DNA of 64,000 nucleotides. Origin: Kitasatospora aureofaciens (GTDB taxonomy: Bacteria > Actinomycetota > Actinomycetes > Streptomycetales > Streptomycetaceae). This document shows, piece after piece, positions 55,618 through 63,650 of the stretch. Under the pieces are notes generated by a model. That model saw only the letters and a program-made list of their open reading frames with translations, had not been told where the DNA came from and ran no database searches. The position numbers and the translations under genes are program-made. The first letter of the stretch is position 1; every line of letters begins with the position of its first letter. The stretch lies in contig NZ_JAHTKP010000002.1 of NCBI RefSeq assembly GCF_019192735.1, positions 1 to 64,000 on the forward strand. The letters are read 5' to 3'.

Positions 55618-57117
55618 TCACCCGAAGGTCAGGTTGGCGCACGGGTCGGTGTCGGCGCCGCGCGTGTTCTCCGCTATGCCGGTCGGGATCCCGCTCGGCG
55701 TGGACGAGCTGGAGCTCGGGCTCGAACTCGGGCTGGCGTCCACGGAGTTCAGCTGGGTGCCGGCCGGCTGGTAGTCGCGGCCGAGGGTGACGGTGATCGC
55801 CCCGGAGCCGGGATCCTCGACCGTCCGCGCCCCGGGGAAGAGCGCGGCAGCCTGGTCGGCGGCACCCTTCAGCGTCGGGTCGTACGCGATCTCGGTGGTC
55901 TGCCGGCCGGGGTTGTTCGCGCCGAGCGAGACGTTCTGGAAGCCCCTGGCCTTGAGCGCCTCGGCGCCGGAGCCGGCCAGCCCGGAGGTGCCGACACCGT
56001 TGACCACGATCACCGGCGCCGCGGCCTGCTCGGGCGCGAGCGGCGCGGTCGTGGCGGGCGTCCCGGAGGCGGTGGGGGAGGAGGTGGCCGTGCCCGTCCC
56101 GGCGGTGCCCTGCCCGTCCAAGGTGCGGTCCTCTTTGAGCAGCTTCCAGAGCGTGTCGGCGTCCGGCTGCACCAGCCGCACCCGCTCCCCGGCGAAGCGC
56201 CAGGGGGCGGTGACGAAGGTGACGTCGGAGAGCTTGATGTCCTGCACCGAGCGGGCGAAGTCCACCACCTTCATCGCGGTGCCCAGCCCCTCGTCGACGG
56301 TGAGTGACTTCGTGGCCGCGTCGGCCAGCGGCAGCAGGGTGGGCAGCGAGAAGCCCTGGCTCTGGACCTTCTTGATCATCGAGGAGAGGAAGGCCTGCTG
56401 GCGCTTCATCCGGCCTATGTCGGAGTTGTCGCCGATGCCGTGACGCGCGCGCAGGTAGTCCACCGCGGACTGCCCGGAGAGCTTCTGCAGGCCCTTCGTG
56501 AGGTGGATGCCGTACTCGTTGACGTCGTTGGGGACGCAGGCGTCCACGCCGCCGATGGCGTCGCTCATCGCGGCAGCGCCCTTGAAGTCGACCACGACCG
56601 TGTGGTCGATCCGCAGCCCGGTCAGCTTCTCCACGGTGTTCTGCGTGCAGGCCGGGTTCCCCTTGGGGTCGTCGCCCACGCTGAAGGCGGAGTTGAACAT
56701 CTGGTCGGTCTTCGGCGCGGTCCAGGTGCCGTTCGGCAGCTTGCAGGACGGGAGGGTGACCAGGGTGTCCCGGGGGATCGAGACGCCGACGGCGTGCTTG
56801 TGGTCGGCGTAGACGTGCACCAGGATCGCGGTGTCCGAGTGGGCGACGCCCTCGTCGCCACCGCCGAGCGCATTGTTGCCGTCGTCCCGGGTGTCCGAGC
56901 CGAGCAGCAGGACGTTGACCGGCACCGAGGCGCCCGGGGTGGCCGGGACGGGGGCCGGCGGGCGTTCGGTGGCGACGCCGCCCGCGTCGAAGGTGGTGAT
57001 GTTGTGGTCCAGCCGGTGGTAGAACCAGGCTCCGGCGCCCACGACGGACAGCACCAGGACGGCGGCCAGGCCGATGGCGGTCCGCAGGAACCGCCGCCTG
57101 CGCGAGCTGCTGCTCAT
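55618..57117 (-). CDS. LytR-CpsA-Psr (LCP) family cell-wall ligase
   Basis: From the ATG at 57117, 9 bases after a run of G, the protein is 499 residues. A membrane helix (about 12-34) is followed by an extracytoplasmic LCP domain: NVLLLGSDTRDDG, HSDTAILVHVYADHKHAVGVSIPRDT (in part) and DYLRARHGIGDNSDIGRMKRQQAF. A LytR_C domain (PVIVVNGVGTSGLAG) is at about 365-450, and a Ser-rich tail with Cys follows. LCP enzymes attach teichoic acid-like or arabinogalactan-like polymers to peptidoglycan. An alternative ATG at 57165 would add 16 residues. Confidence 0.92.
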   Translation of the reverse strand: MSSSSRRRRFLRTAIGLAAVLVLSVVGAGAWFYHRLDHNITTFDAGGVATERPPAPVPATPGASVPVNVLLLGSDTRDDGNNALGGGDEGVAHSDTAILVHVYADHKHAVGVSIPRDTLVTLPSCKLPNGTWTAPKTDQMFNSAFSVGDDPKGNPACTQNTVEKLTGLRIDHTVVVDFKGAAAMSDAIGGVDACVPNDVNEYGIHLTKGLQKLSGQSAVDYLRARHGIGDNSDIGRMKRQQAFLSSMIKKVQSQGFSLPTLLPLADAATKSLTVDEGLGTAMKVVDFARSVQDIKLSDVTFVTAPWRFAGERVRLVQPDADTLWKLLKEDRTLDGQGTAGTGTATSSPTASGTPATTAPLAPEQAAAPVIVVNGVGTSGLAGSGAEALKARGFQNVSLGANNPGRQTTEIAYDPTLKGAADQAAALFPGARTVEDPGSGAITVTLGRDYQPAGTQLNSVDASPSSSPSSSSSTPSGIPTGIAENTRGADTDPCANLTFG

Positions 57118-57236
57118 CGTTGCGGGCCCCCCGTCTTCGTCTGTAGCTGTTCGGCGTTCGAACATTAGACGTTTCGGGGGAGTGTTCGGTTACCTCCGCC
57201 GGCCCACCGGTTCGGCTCCGATGGGCGTGACGCTGG

Positions 57237-57704
57237 TCACGCCCCGGGGCCGGAGGCGCCCGCGAGCATCCGCCGGAGCAGATCGCGCAGAACGGTCCGC
57301 TCGTCCGGGCCGAGGGCGGCGAGCGGCTCGCGGGCGAAGTTCAGCGACTCGCGCAGTTCCTCGGAGGCGGCGGTGCCGGTGTCGGTGGCGGCGACCAGTT
57401 TGACCCGGCGGTCCTGCCGGTCGGCCTCCCTGGTGACGAAGCCGCGCGACTCCAGCCGGTCGACGATCCCGGTGATGTTGGACGGCTCGCAGCTGAGCGT
57501 CTGGGCGATCTGGCGCATCGGCATCGGCCCGCGCCGCAGCAGGGCGAGCACCTTGGCCTGGGCGCCGGTCAGCGACCGGGCGGCCGCGGCGTCCTCGTAC
57601 TCGCGGTGGAAGAGCGCGACCAGGTTGGCCATGAGGTCGACGACCTCGCGGGTGATCTCGTCGGGCTGCTGCGGCGTGGCGGCCGCGGTCGGCTGCGTGT
57701 CCAT
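57237..57704 (-). CDS. MarR-family regulator
   Basis: The 155-residue protein starts at the ATG at 57704. The winged-helix core shows LLRRGPMPMRQIAQTLSCEPSNITGIVDRLESRGFV in part (PMPMRQIAQTLSCEPSNITG), with DRQDRRVKLV as the wing. MarR proteins are usually repressors released by phenolic or oxidising ligands; a Cys lies in the recognition region. It is divergent from an oxidoreductase across an inverted repeat and probably controls it. Confidence 0.92.
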   Translation of the reverse strand: MDTQPTAAATPQQPDEITREVVDLMANLVALFHREYEDAAAARSLTGAQAKVLALLRRGPMPMRQIAQTLSCEPSNITGIVDRLESRGFVTREADRQDRRVKLVAATDTGTAASEELRESLNFAREPLAALGPDERTVLRDLLRRMLAGASGPGA

Positions 57705-57710
57705 GGGATC

Positions 57711-57788
57711 CACTGTACCTGAAAAGTTGACAACCTGAACCTTTCATGTCCATCGTTACTTCAGTTGCTCAACCTTTCAGGTGCAGTG
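57711..57788. promoter_or_regulatory. 20-bp inverted repeat between marR and oxidoreductase
   Basis: CACTGTACCTGAAAAGTTGA (57711-57730) and TCAACCTTTCAGGTGCAGTG (57769-57788) are inverted copies with 18 of 20 positions matching, separated by 38 bases. TTGACA at 57727-57732 overlaps the left arm and could be a -35 element of the oxidoreductase gene. Two operator copies for the MarR protein, one on each promoter, is the simplest reading. Confidence 0.7.
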
Positions 57789-57840
57789 ACATCCAGCGAC
57801 ATCACCGGGGAACCGCCGAACAGTACAAGGAGCACACCCC

Positions 57841-58866
57841 ATGGCAGAGCAGGCAGCGCCCGCCACCGCCCGTGAATGGCACCTCGCCGCCCGCCCGCAG
57901 GGCTGGCCCGTCCCGACCGACTTCGCCCTCGTCGAGGCCCCGGTCCGGACCCCGGGCCCGGGCGAGATCCTGGTCCGCAACGCCTTCCTCTCGGTCGACC
58001 CGTACGTGCGGGGCCGGATGAACGACGTGAAGTCCTACCTGCCCCCGTTCCAGCTCGGCCAGGTCATGGACGGCGGCGCGGTCGGCTACGTCGTGGCCTC
58101 CGAGGCCGAGGGCTTCGCCCCGGGCGACGCGGTGCTGCACGGGCTCGGCTGGCGCGAGTACGCGACCGTCGACGCCAAGCGCGCGGTCAAGGTCGACCCG
58201 GCCGCCGCGCCGCTCTCCGCCTACCTCGGGGTGCTCGGCATGACCGGCCTGACCGCCTACGCCGGCCTGCTCGCCGTCGGCGGCCTCAAGGAGGGCGACA
58301 AGGTCTTCGTCTCCGGCGCGGCCGGCGCGGTCGGCTCGATGGTCGGCCAGATCGCGAAGCTCAAGGGCGCCTCCCTGGTGGTCGGTTCGGCCGGCTCGGC
58401 GGAGAAGGTCGCCAAGCTGGTGGACGAGTACGGCTTCGACGCGGCCTTCAACTACAAGGACGCGCCGGTCGCCGAGCAGCTGGCGAAGGCCGCCCCGGCC
58501 GGCATCGACCTGTACTTCGACAACGTCGGCGGCGACCACCTGGAGGCCGCGATCGGCGCGCTCGGCGTGCACGGCCGCGCGGTGCTCTGCGGCGCGATCG
58601 CCCAGTACAACGAGACCACCGCCCCTGCCGCCCCGCGCAACCTCGCGCTCGCGATCGGCAAGCGGCTGCGCCTGGAAGGCATGCTGGTCGGCGACCACGC
58701 CGCGCTCCAGCCGCAGTTCGTCACCGAGGTGGCCGGCTGGCTGGCGTCCGGCGAACTCCGTCACGAGGAAACCGTGGTGGACGGCTTCGAGCGCGCCGCC
58801 GACGCCTTCCTCGACCTGCTGCGCGGCGTCAACACCGGCAAGATGGTTGTCCGCCTGGACGGCTGA
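57841..58866 (+). CDS. NADP-dependent oxidoreductase, MDR superfamily
   Basis: The 341-residue protein is a zinc-free medium-chain reductase: the N-terminal domain contains NAFLSVDPYVRGRM and the Rossmann domain has VSGAAGAVGSMVGQIAKLKG with the dinucleotide-binding glycines. DLYFDNVGGDHLEAAI is another family landmark. It resembles leukotriene B4 12-hydroxydehydrogenase/alkenal reductase enzymes. It probably reduces enones or quinones and is likely induced through the divergent MarR regulator. Confidence 0.92.
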   Translation: MAEQAAPATAREWHLAARPQGWPVPTDFALVEAPVRTPGPGEILVRNAFLSVDPYVRGRMNDVKSYLPPFQLGQVMDGGAVGYVVASEAEGFAPGDAVLHGLGWREYATVDAKRAVKVDPAAAPLSAYLGVLGMTGLTAYAGLLAVGGLKEGDKVFVSGAAGAVGSMVGQIAKLKGASLVVGSAGSAEKVAKLVDEYGFDAAFNYKDAPVAEQLAKAAPAGIDLYFDNVGGDHLEAAIGALGVHGRAVLCGAIAQYNETTAPAAPRNLALAIGKRLRLEGMLVGDHAALQPQFVTEVAGWLASGELRHEETVVDGFERAADAFLDLLRGVNTGKMVVRLDG

Positions 58867-59229
58867 CCCTGCGTCAGACCGTCGACCGCCCCGCCGCCCC
58901 ACCGGGCGTGCGGGGCGGTTTGCCGAATAAGAGTCGCTGCACGGCGCAGGGGAACCCGCCGCACTACCGCAATCCGGTCGGATCCGAAAGTGCGTCATCC
59001 ATCGTGCGGGGCGGCGCGGTACGGTGGTCCAGCCTCGCGATGGGGCCGTTCGGGGGAGAGATCCGGCCGAGGGGTAGACCTCGTTGAGGATTCGACTAGC
59101 ATTGAGCGAAAGCCTGTCCGTTTTGCTCAATTTAGTCGCTTAATGTCGGCTAACGTGGGTAACTGTGGATCAACTGCAGGCACGAGGCAGCTGGGGAAGG
59201 CGACCCTCGTCCACAGCCTGGAGGTCCCG
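58867..59229. other. Spacer with the oxidoreductase terminator and DUF3145 upstream region
   Basis: The left part holds the terminator (58885-58919). The right part, from about 59080, is unusually AT-rich (TTGAGGATTCGACTAGCATTG; TTAATGTCGGCTAACG) and contains the inverted repeat ATTGAGC / GCTCAAT (59101-59107 and 59125-59131). Several -10-like hexamers lie here (TAGCAT at 59096-59101, TAATGT, TAACGT). No gene is seen; it is the promoter region of the DUF3145 gene. Confidence 0.5.
58885..58919 (+). terminator. Oxidoreductase terminator
   Basis: ACCGCCCCGC and GCGGGGCGGT form a 10-bp stem with a 15-base loop that can itself pair, followed by TTTGCC. It lies 18 bases after the stop. Confidence 0.75.
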
Positions 59230-59724
59230 GTGACGACACGTGGAGTTCTCTACATCCACTCCGCGCCCCGCGCACTGTGCCCGCACGTCGAGTGGGCCGT
59301 CGCAGGGGTGCTCGGTGTGCGGGTGAGCCTGGACTGGATCCGCCAGCCGGCCGCGCCCGGACACTGGCGTGCCGAGCTCTCCTGGCAGGGCGAGCCCGGC
59401 ACGGCCTCGAAGCTCGCCTCCGCGCTGCGCGGCTGGCAGCTGATGCGGTACGAGGTCACCAGCGAGCCCTGCGCCACGGCGGAGGGCGAGCGCTACAGCA
59501 GCACGCCCTCGCTCGGCATCTTCCACGCCGTCACGGGCATCCACGGGGACATCCTGATCCCCGAGGACCGGCTGCGCGCCGTCCTGCTGCGTGCCCGCAG
59601 CGAGGGGGCCGACCTGGAGGCCGAGATCTCCCGGCTGCTCGGCAAGCCCTGGGACGACGAACTGGAGCCGTTCCGGTACGCCGGTGAGGGCGCGCCGGTG
59701 CGCTGGCTGCACCAGGTGGTCTGA
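59230..59724 (+). CDS. DUF3145 family protein
   Basis: The 164-residue protein starts at the GTG at 59230, 6 bases after GGAGG. Its opening TTRGVLYIHSAPRALCPHVEWA and the LGVRVSLDWIRQPAAPGHWRAEL segment, given in part, match DUF3145, a family I recall beside the fab cluster of streptomycetes. Its function is unknown. It converges with fabF across a 16-bp hairpin. Confidence 0.88.
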   Translation: MTTRGVLYIHSAPRALCPHVEWAVAGVLGVRVSLDWIRQPAAPGHWRAELSWQGEPGTASKLASALRGWQLMRYEVTSEPCATAEGERYSSTPSLGIFHAVTGIHGDILIPEDRLRAVLLRARSEGADLEAEISRLLGKPWDDELEPFRYAGEGAPVRWLHQVV

Positions 59725-59734
59725 GACCGTACGA

Positions 59735-59770
59735 GAAGGGGCCGGCGCTCGCGAGAGCGCCGGCCCCTTC
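59735..59770. terminator. Bidirectional terminator between DUF3145 gene and fabF
   Basis: GAAGGGGCCGGCGCTC, loop GCGA and GAGCGCCGGCCCCTTC make a perfect 16-bp stem 10 bases before the fabF end. It ends the fab operon on one strand and the DUF3145 gene on the other. Confidence 0.88.
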
Positions 59771-59780
59771 CGGTGTGCGG

Positions 59781-61046
59781 TCAGCGGGTGCGGAAGGCCA
59801 GCACCACGTTGTGGCCGCCGAAGCCGAACGAGTTGTTCAGCGCCGCGATCCGGCCCTCGCCGGGCAGCGGACGGGCCTCGCGCACGATGTCCGCGTCGAT
59901 GTCGTCGTCCAGCTCGTCGACGTTGATGGTCGGCGGGGCGACCCGGTGGTACAGGGCCAGCACGGTGGCGACGGTCTCGATACCGCCCGCGCCGCCCAGC
60001 AGGTGACCGGTCATCGACTTGGTGGCCGAGACGGCGATGTGGTCCAGGTGCTCGCCGAGTTCCTTGCGCAGCGCCTTCAGCTCGGCGGTGTCACCCTGCG
60101 GGGTCGAGGTGGCGTGCGCGTTGACGTGCACGATCTCGGCCTTGTCCAGCGCGTTGCGGTCGAACAGGTCGGCCAGCGCGCGGGCCACCCCGGCGCCGGT
60201 CGGCTCCGGCTGGGCGATGTGGTGGGCGTCCGAGGACAGGCCCTGGCCCACGGCCTCGCAGTAGATCCGGGCCCCGCGGGCCTCGGCGTGCTCGACCGAC
60301 TCCAGCACGACCACGCCGGCGCCCTCGCCCAGGACGAAGCCGTCACGGGCCTTGTCGTACGGGCGCGAGGCGCGCTCGGGGTCGTCGTTGTTCTTGGACA
60401 TCGCCATCATGTTGGCGAACGCGGCGATCGGCAGCGGGTGGATCGCGGCCTCGGTGCCGCCGGCCACGACCACGTCGGCGCGGCCGCTGCGGATCATCTC
60501 GATCGCGTAGCCGATCGCCTCGGCGCCGGAGGCACAGGCGGAGACGGGGGTGTGCACACCCGCGCGGGCGCCGACCTCCAGACCGACGTTGGCCGCCGGG
60601 GAGTTGGGCATCAGCATCGGGACGGTGTGCGGGGAGACCTTGCGGGAGCCCTTCTCCTTTAGCACGTCGTACTGGTCGAGGAGGGTGGTCACGCCGCCGA
60701 TGCCGGAGGCGATGACGGCGCCGAGGCGCTCGGGGGCGAGCTTGGAGGACTCGTCGGTGGCCGGGGTCTCGAAGCCGGCGTCGGCCCAGGCCTCCCGGGC
60801 GGCGATCAGCGCGAACTGCGCGGAGCGGTCCAGCTTGCGGGCCAGCGGGCGGGGCAGGATCTCGCCCGGCTCGACGGCGGTGCGCGCGGCGATGCGGACC
60901 GGCAGGTCCGCGGCCCACTCCTCGGTCAGGGCCGACACTCCGGAACGGCCCGCCACCAGGTTCTCCCAGGTGGTGGCGGCGTCGCCGCCCAGCGGCGTGA
61001 AGGCGCCGATACCCGTGACGACCACGGTACGGTTTTCAGCGGTCAC
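59781..61046 (-). CDS. fabF: Beta-ketoacyl-ACP synthase II
   Basis: The 421-residue condensing enzyme has the Cys-His-His triad: the catalytic Cys in SACASGAEAIGYA, His in NAHATSTPQGD, and His in FGFGGHNVVLAF. It elongates acyl-ACP with malonyl-ACP in type II fatty-acid synthesis. It is the last gene of the fabD-fabH-acpP-fabF operon, 132 bp after acpP. No missing residue is seen. Confidence 0.96.
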   Translation of the reverse strand: MTAENRTVVVTGIGAFTPLGGDAATTWENLVAGRSGVSALTEEWAADLPVRIAARTAVEPGEILPRPLARKLDRSAQFALIAAREAWADAGFETPATDESSKLAPERLGAVIASGIGGVTTLLDQYDVLKEKGSRKVSPHTVPMLMPNSPAANVGLEVGARAGVHTPVSACASGAEAIGYAIEMIRSGRADVVVAGGTEAAIHPLPIAAFANMMAMSKNNDDPERASRPYDKARDGFVLGEGAGVVVLESVEHAEARGARIYCEAVGQGLSSDAHHIAQPEPTGAGVARALADLFDRNALDKAEIVHVNAHATSTPQGDTAELKALRKELGEHLDHIAVSATKSMTGHLLGGAGGIETVATVLALYHRVAPPTINVDELDDDIDADIVREARPLPGEGRIAALNNSFGFGGHNVVLAFRTR

Positions 61047-61178
61047 TGGTCTTCTTCTCTCACATTGGTGCGGGGTCGGCGGCGAGCCGGGGGGTGGGCC
61101 CGGCCGGGCGCCCGGTGGGGCGTCCCGGCCGGCGGGTCGGCCGGCTCGTGCGAGTCCGGCCGACGGTCATGCGATCGC

Positions 61179-61430
61179 TCAGGCGGCGGCGTTGGTGAGG
61201 ATGTAGTCCACCGCGTCGCCGACCGTCTTCAGGTTCTTGACCTCGTCGTCCGGGATCTTGACGTCGAAGCGCTCCTCGGCGGCCACGACGACCTCGACCA
61301 TGGACAGCGAGTCGACGTCCAGGTCGTCGGTGAAGGACTTGTCGAGCTCGACGTCCTCGGCCGGGATGCCGGCGATCTCGTTGACGATCTCGGCGAGACC
61401 TGCCAGGACCTCGTCCTTGTCCTTAGCCAT
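61179..61430 (-). CDS. acpP: Acyl carrier protein
   Basis: The 83-residue protein has the DSLSMVE motif with the phosphopantetheine-carrying Ser41, and an acidic helix II region. It carries growing acyl chains between the Fab enzymes. It lies 83 bp after fabH, and the GAGGAGCAAGCC sequence before its ATG is a strong ribosome-binding site, fitting the high ACP level needed. Confidence 0.96.
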   Translation of the reverse strand: MAKDKDEVLAGLAEIVNEIAGIPAEDVELDKSFTDDLDVDSLSMVEVVVAAEERFDVKIPDDEVKNLKTVGDAVDYILTNAAA

Positions 61431-61513
61431 ACTGGCTTGCTCCTCTTCGGTGTTGAACGCGTCCGACCGGCGGACGGACGCAGGCTTTGCGGATGACTGG
61501 GGCGAAAACGCGC

Positions 61514-62545
61514 CTAGGGGAGCGTAACGACTGCCGCGGCGTACACGAGACCCGCCCCGAACCCGATGATCAGCGCGAGGTCGCCACTGCGGGCCTCGCC
61601 GCTCTCCAGCATGCGTTCCATCGCCAGCGGGATGGAGGCCGCGGAGGTGTTGCCGGTCTCGGAGATGTCGCGGGCGACCGGCACCGAGTCGGGCAGCTTC
61701 AGGGCCTTGATCATGGCGTCGGTGATGCGCATGTTGGCCTGGTGCGGGATGAAGGCGCCGAGCTGGTCGGCGGTGATCCCGGCGGCGTCCAGTGCCTGCT
61801 GGGCCACCTTGGCCATCTCCCAGACCGCCCAGCGGAAGACGGACTGACCCTCCATCCGCAGGGCCGGCCACTTGGTCTCGTCACCCACGCCGTTGACCGC
61901 GTCGGCCTTGGCGAAGGCGGTGTCCCATGCCTGGGTCTGCGAGATGACGTCCTTCTGGGAGCCGTCCGAGCCCCAGATCACCTTGCCGATGCCGGGAGTG
62001 TCGGACGGGCCGACGATCGCGGCGCCGGCGCCGTCGCCGAAGATGAACGCGGTCGAGCGGTCCGACTGGTCGGTCAGGTCGCTGAGCCGCTCGACGCCGA
62101 TCACCAGGACGTACTCGGCGCTGCCGCTGCGGATCATGCCGTCGGCCAGGCCCAGGCCGTAGCCGAAGCCGGCGCAGGCGGCCGAGATGTCGAAGGCCGG
62201 GGCGGTTCCGCAGCCCAGCCGCTCGGCGATCTCGGTGGCGATGGCCGGGGTCTGCTTGAGGTGCGAGACGGTCGCGACGATCACGCCGCCGATCTGGTCG
62301 GGGGCGATCCCGGCCTGCGCGATGGCCTTGCCGGCGGCCTGCACCGACATCTCGGCGACGGTCTCCTCCGGGCCGGCCCAGCGGCGCTCGGCGATGCCGC
62401 TGCGGGTGCGGATCCACTCGTCCGAGGAGTCGATCCACTCCAGCACCTCGGCGTTGGGGATCACCCGGACCGGACGGTAGCCGCCCACGCCGAGGATGCG
62501 CGAGAACTGCGCCCCGGTGGCCGGACGGATCTGCGGCTTGCTCAT
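61514..62545 (-). CDS. fabH: Beta-ketoacyl-ACP synthase III
   Basis: The 343-residue enzyme starts condensing with acyl-CoA primers and malonyl-ACP. The triad is Cys124 (SAACAGFGYG), His in PHQANMRI and Asn in ETGNTSAASIP. In streptomycetes it favours branched primers, giving iso and anteiso fatty acids. Its ATG overlaps the stop of a 23-codon ORF by 4 bases, so it may be translated only after that ORF. Confidence 0.96.
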   Translation of the reverse strand: MSKPQIRPATGAQFSRILGVGGYRPVRVIPNAEVLEWIDSSDEWIRTRSGIAERRWAGPEETVAEMSVQAAGKAIAQAGIAPDQIGGVIVATVSHLKQTPAIATEIAERLGCGTAPAFDISAACAGFGYGLGLADGMIRSGSAEYVLVIGVERLSDLTDQSDRSTAFIFGDGAGAAIVGPSDTPGIGKVIWGSDGSQKDVISQTQAWDTAFAKADAVNGVGDETKWPALRMEGQSVFRWAVWEMAKVAQQALDAAGITADQLGAFIPHQANMRITDAMIKALKLPDSVPVARDISETGNTSAASIPLAMERMLESGEARSGDLALIIGFGAGLVYAAAVVTLP

Positions 62546-62613
62546 GCGGCCACCTCGCTGCGCTCGGCGGTCGCTTCGCAAAATGCGCACCCCTTGATGA
62601 TTCGCTCGCTCAT
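62542..62613 (-). CDS. 23-residue ORF linking fabD and fabH
   Basis: The ORF encodes 23 residues: MSERIIKGCAFCEATAER then SEVAA. Its ATG overlaps the fabD stop (ATGA) and its stop overlaps the fabH ATG (ATGA). It has a CxxC pair (CAFC) and is cytosolic in character. Bases GGAGACCAAGGC before its ATG can serve as a ribosome-binding site. The double overlap suggests a translated bridge rather than chance, but nothing about a peptide function is known to me. Confidence 0.6.
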   Translation of the reverse strand: MSERIIKGCAFCEATAERSEVAA

Positions 62614-63560
62614 GCCTTGGTCTCCTGGTCCTTACCGCCGTGCTCTGCGACGAGTTCGCGGGCCTTGTCGAGGTCGGCGGGGGTCTTGAGGGCAAGCGTC
62701 GCCACACCCTTGAGGTTGCGCTTGACCAGTCCGGTGAGCGTGCCCGCGGGGGCCAGCTCGATGACGGCGGTCGCGCCCAGCGCGGCCAGGGTCTCCATGC
62801 AGAGGTCCCAGCGGACCGGGTTGGAGACCTGCGACACCAGACGGTTCAGCACCTCGGCGCCCGAGGAGACCACGCCGCCGTCCCGGTTGGAGACGTAGCG
62901 CACCTGCGGGTCGGCCACGGCCAGGGTCGGGGCCAGCTTCGCCAGCCGCTCGACGCCCGGGGCCATGTGCTCGGTGTGGAAGGCGCCCGCCACCTTCAGC
63001 GGGATCAGCCGGGCACCGGTCGGCGGATCCGCCTTCAGCGCCTCCAGCTGGGCAAGCGTGCCGGCGGCGACGATCTGGCCGCCGCCGTTGTTGTTGGCCG
63101 GGGTCAGGCCGTGCTCCGCCAGCTTGGTCGCGACGACCTCCGCGTCGCCGCCGAGGACGGCGGTCATACCGGTCTCGGTGACGGCGGCGGCCTCGGCCAT
63201 CGCCCGGCTGCGTTCCCGGACGAAGGCCAGCGCGTCGTGGGCGCTGAGCACCCCGGCGCCGGCCGCGGCGGTGATCTCGCCGACGCTGTGGCCGGCCACG
63301 GCGCCGACCAGCGTGCGGGCGGCGTCCTCGTCGGGGAAGAGCGCGCGGGCGGTGACCAGACCGGCCGCGACCAGCAGCGGCTGGGCGACGGCGGTGTCCT
63401 TGATCTCCTCGGCGTCCGCCTCGGTACCGGCGTGCAGCAGATCGAGCCCGGCGACCTCCGACCAGCCGCGCAGGCGGTCGGCGACACCGTCGAGCTCCAG
63501 CCAGGGGCTGAGGAAACCGGGGGTCTGAGCACCCTGTCCAGGGGCGACGATTACGAGCAC
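62610..63560 (-). CDS. fabD: Malonyl-CoA:ACP transacylase
   Basis: The 316-residue enzyme starts at a GTG (63560) with the APGQGAQ motif, and has the nucleophile motif GHSVGE with Ser92 and a later active-site His in GAFHTEHM. It loads malonyl onto ACP. It is the first gene of the fab operon and the likely target of the upstream activator FasR. A C-terminal DQETKA overlaps the next small ORF. Confidence 0.96.
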   Translation of the reverse strand: MLVIVAPGQGAQTPGFLSPWLELDGVADRLRGWSEVAGLDLLHAGTEADAEEIKDTAVAQPLLVAAGLVTARALFPDEDAARTLVGAVAGHSVGEITAAAGAGVLSAHDALAFVRERSRAMAEAAAVTETGMTAVLGGDAEVVATKLAEHGLTPANNNGGGQIVAAGTLAQLEALKADPPTGARLIPLKVAGAFHTEHMAPGVERLAKLAPTLAVADPQVRYVSNRDGGVVSSGAEVLNRLVSQVSNPVRWDLCMETLAALGATAVIELAPAGTLTGLVKRNLKGVATLALKTPADLDKARELVAEHGGKDQETKA

Positions 63561-63650
63561 GGTTCAACCCTCTCTCGCCAGGCGCCCGCGGGCGGGTAGG
63601 CGACGGTAACGAAGAAAAGCATTGGGGATTGTGGAGTCCCTACATCCTGG
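63561..63650 (-). promoter_or_regulatory. fab operon promoter region
   Basis: This 90-bp spacer lies between the end of the FasR gene and fabD. Read on the minus strand it contains GTAGGGACTCCACAATCCCC and then AATGCTTTTCTTCGTTACCG; TACCGT (minus strand, ending near 63603) could be the -10 element. In streptomycetes FasR activates fabD from a site just upstream, so the TAGGGACTCC-type segment is where I would look for it. Confidence 0.5.
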
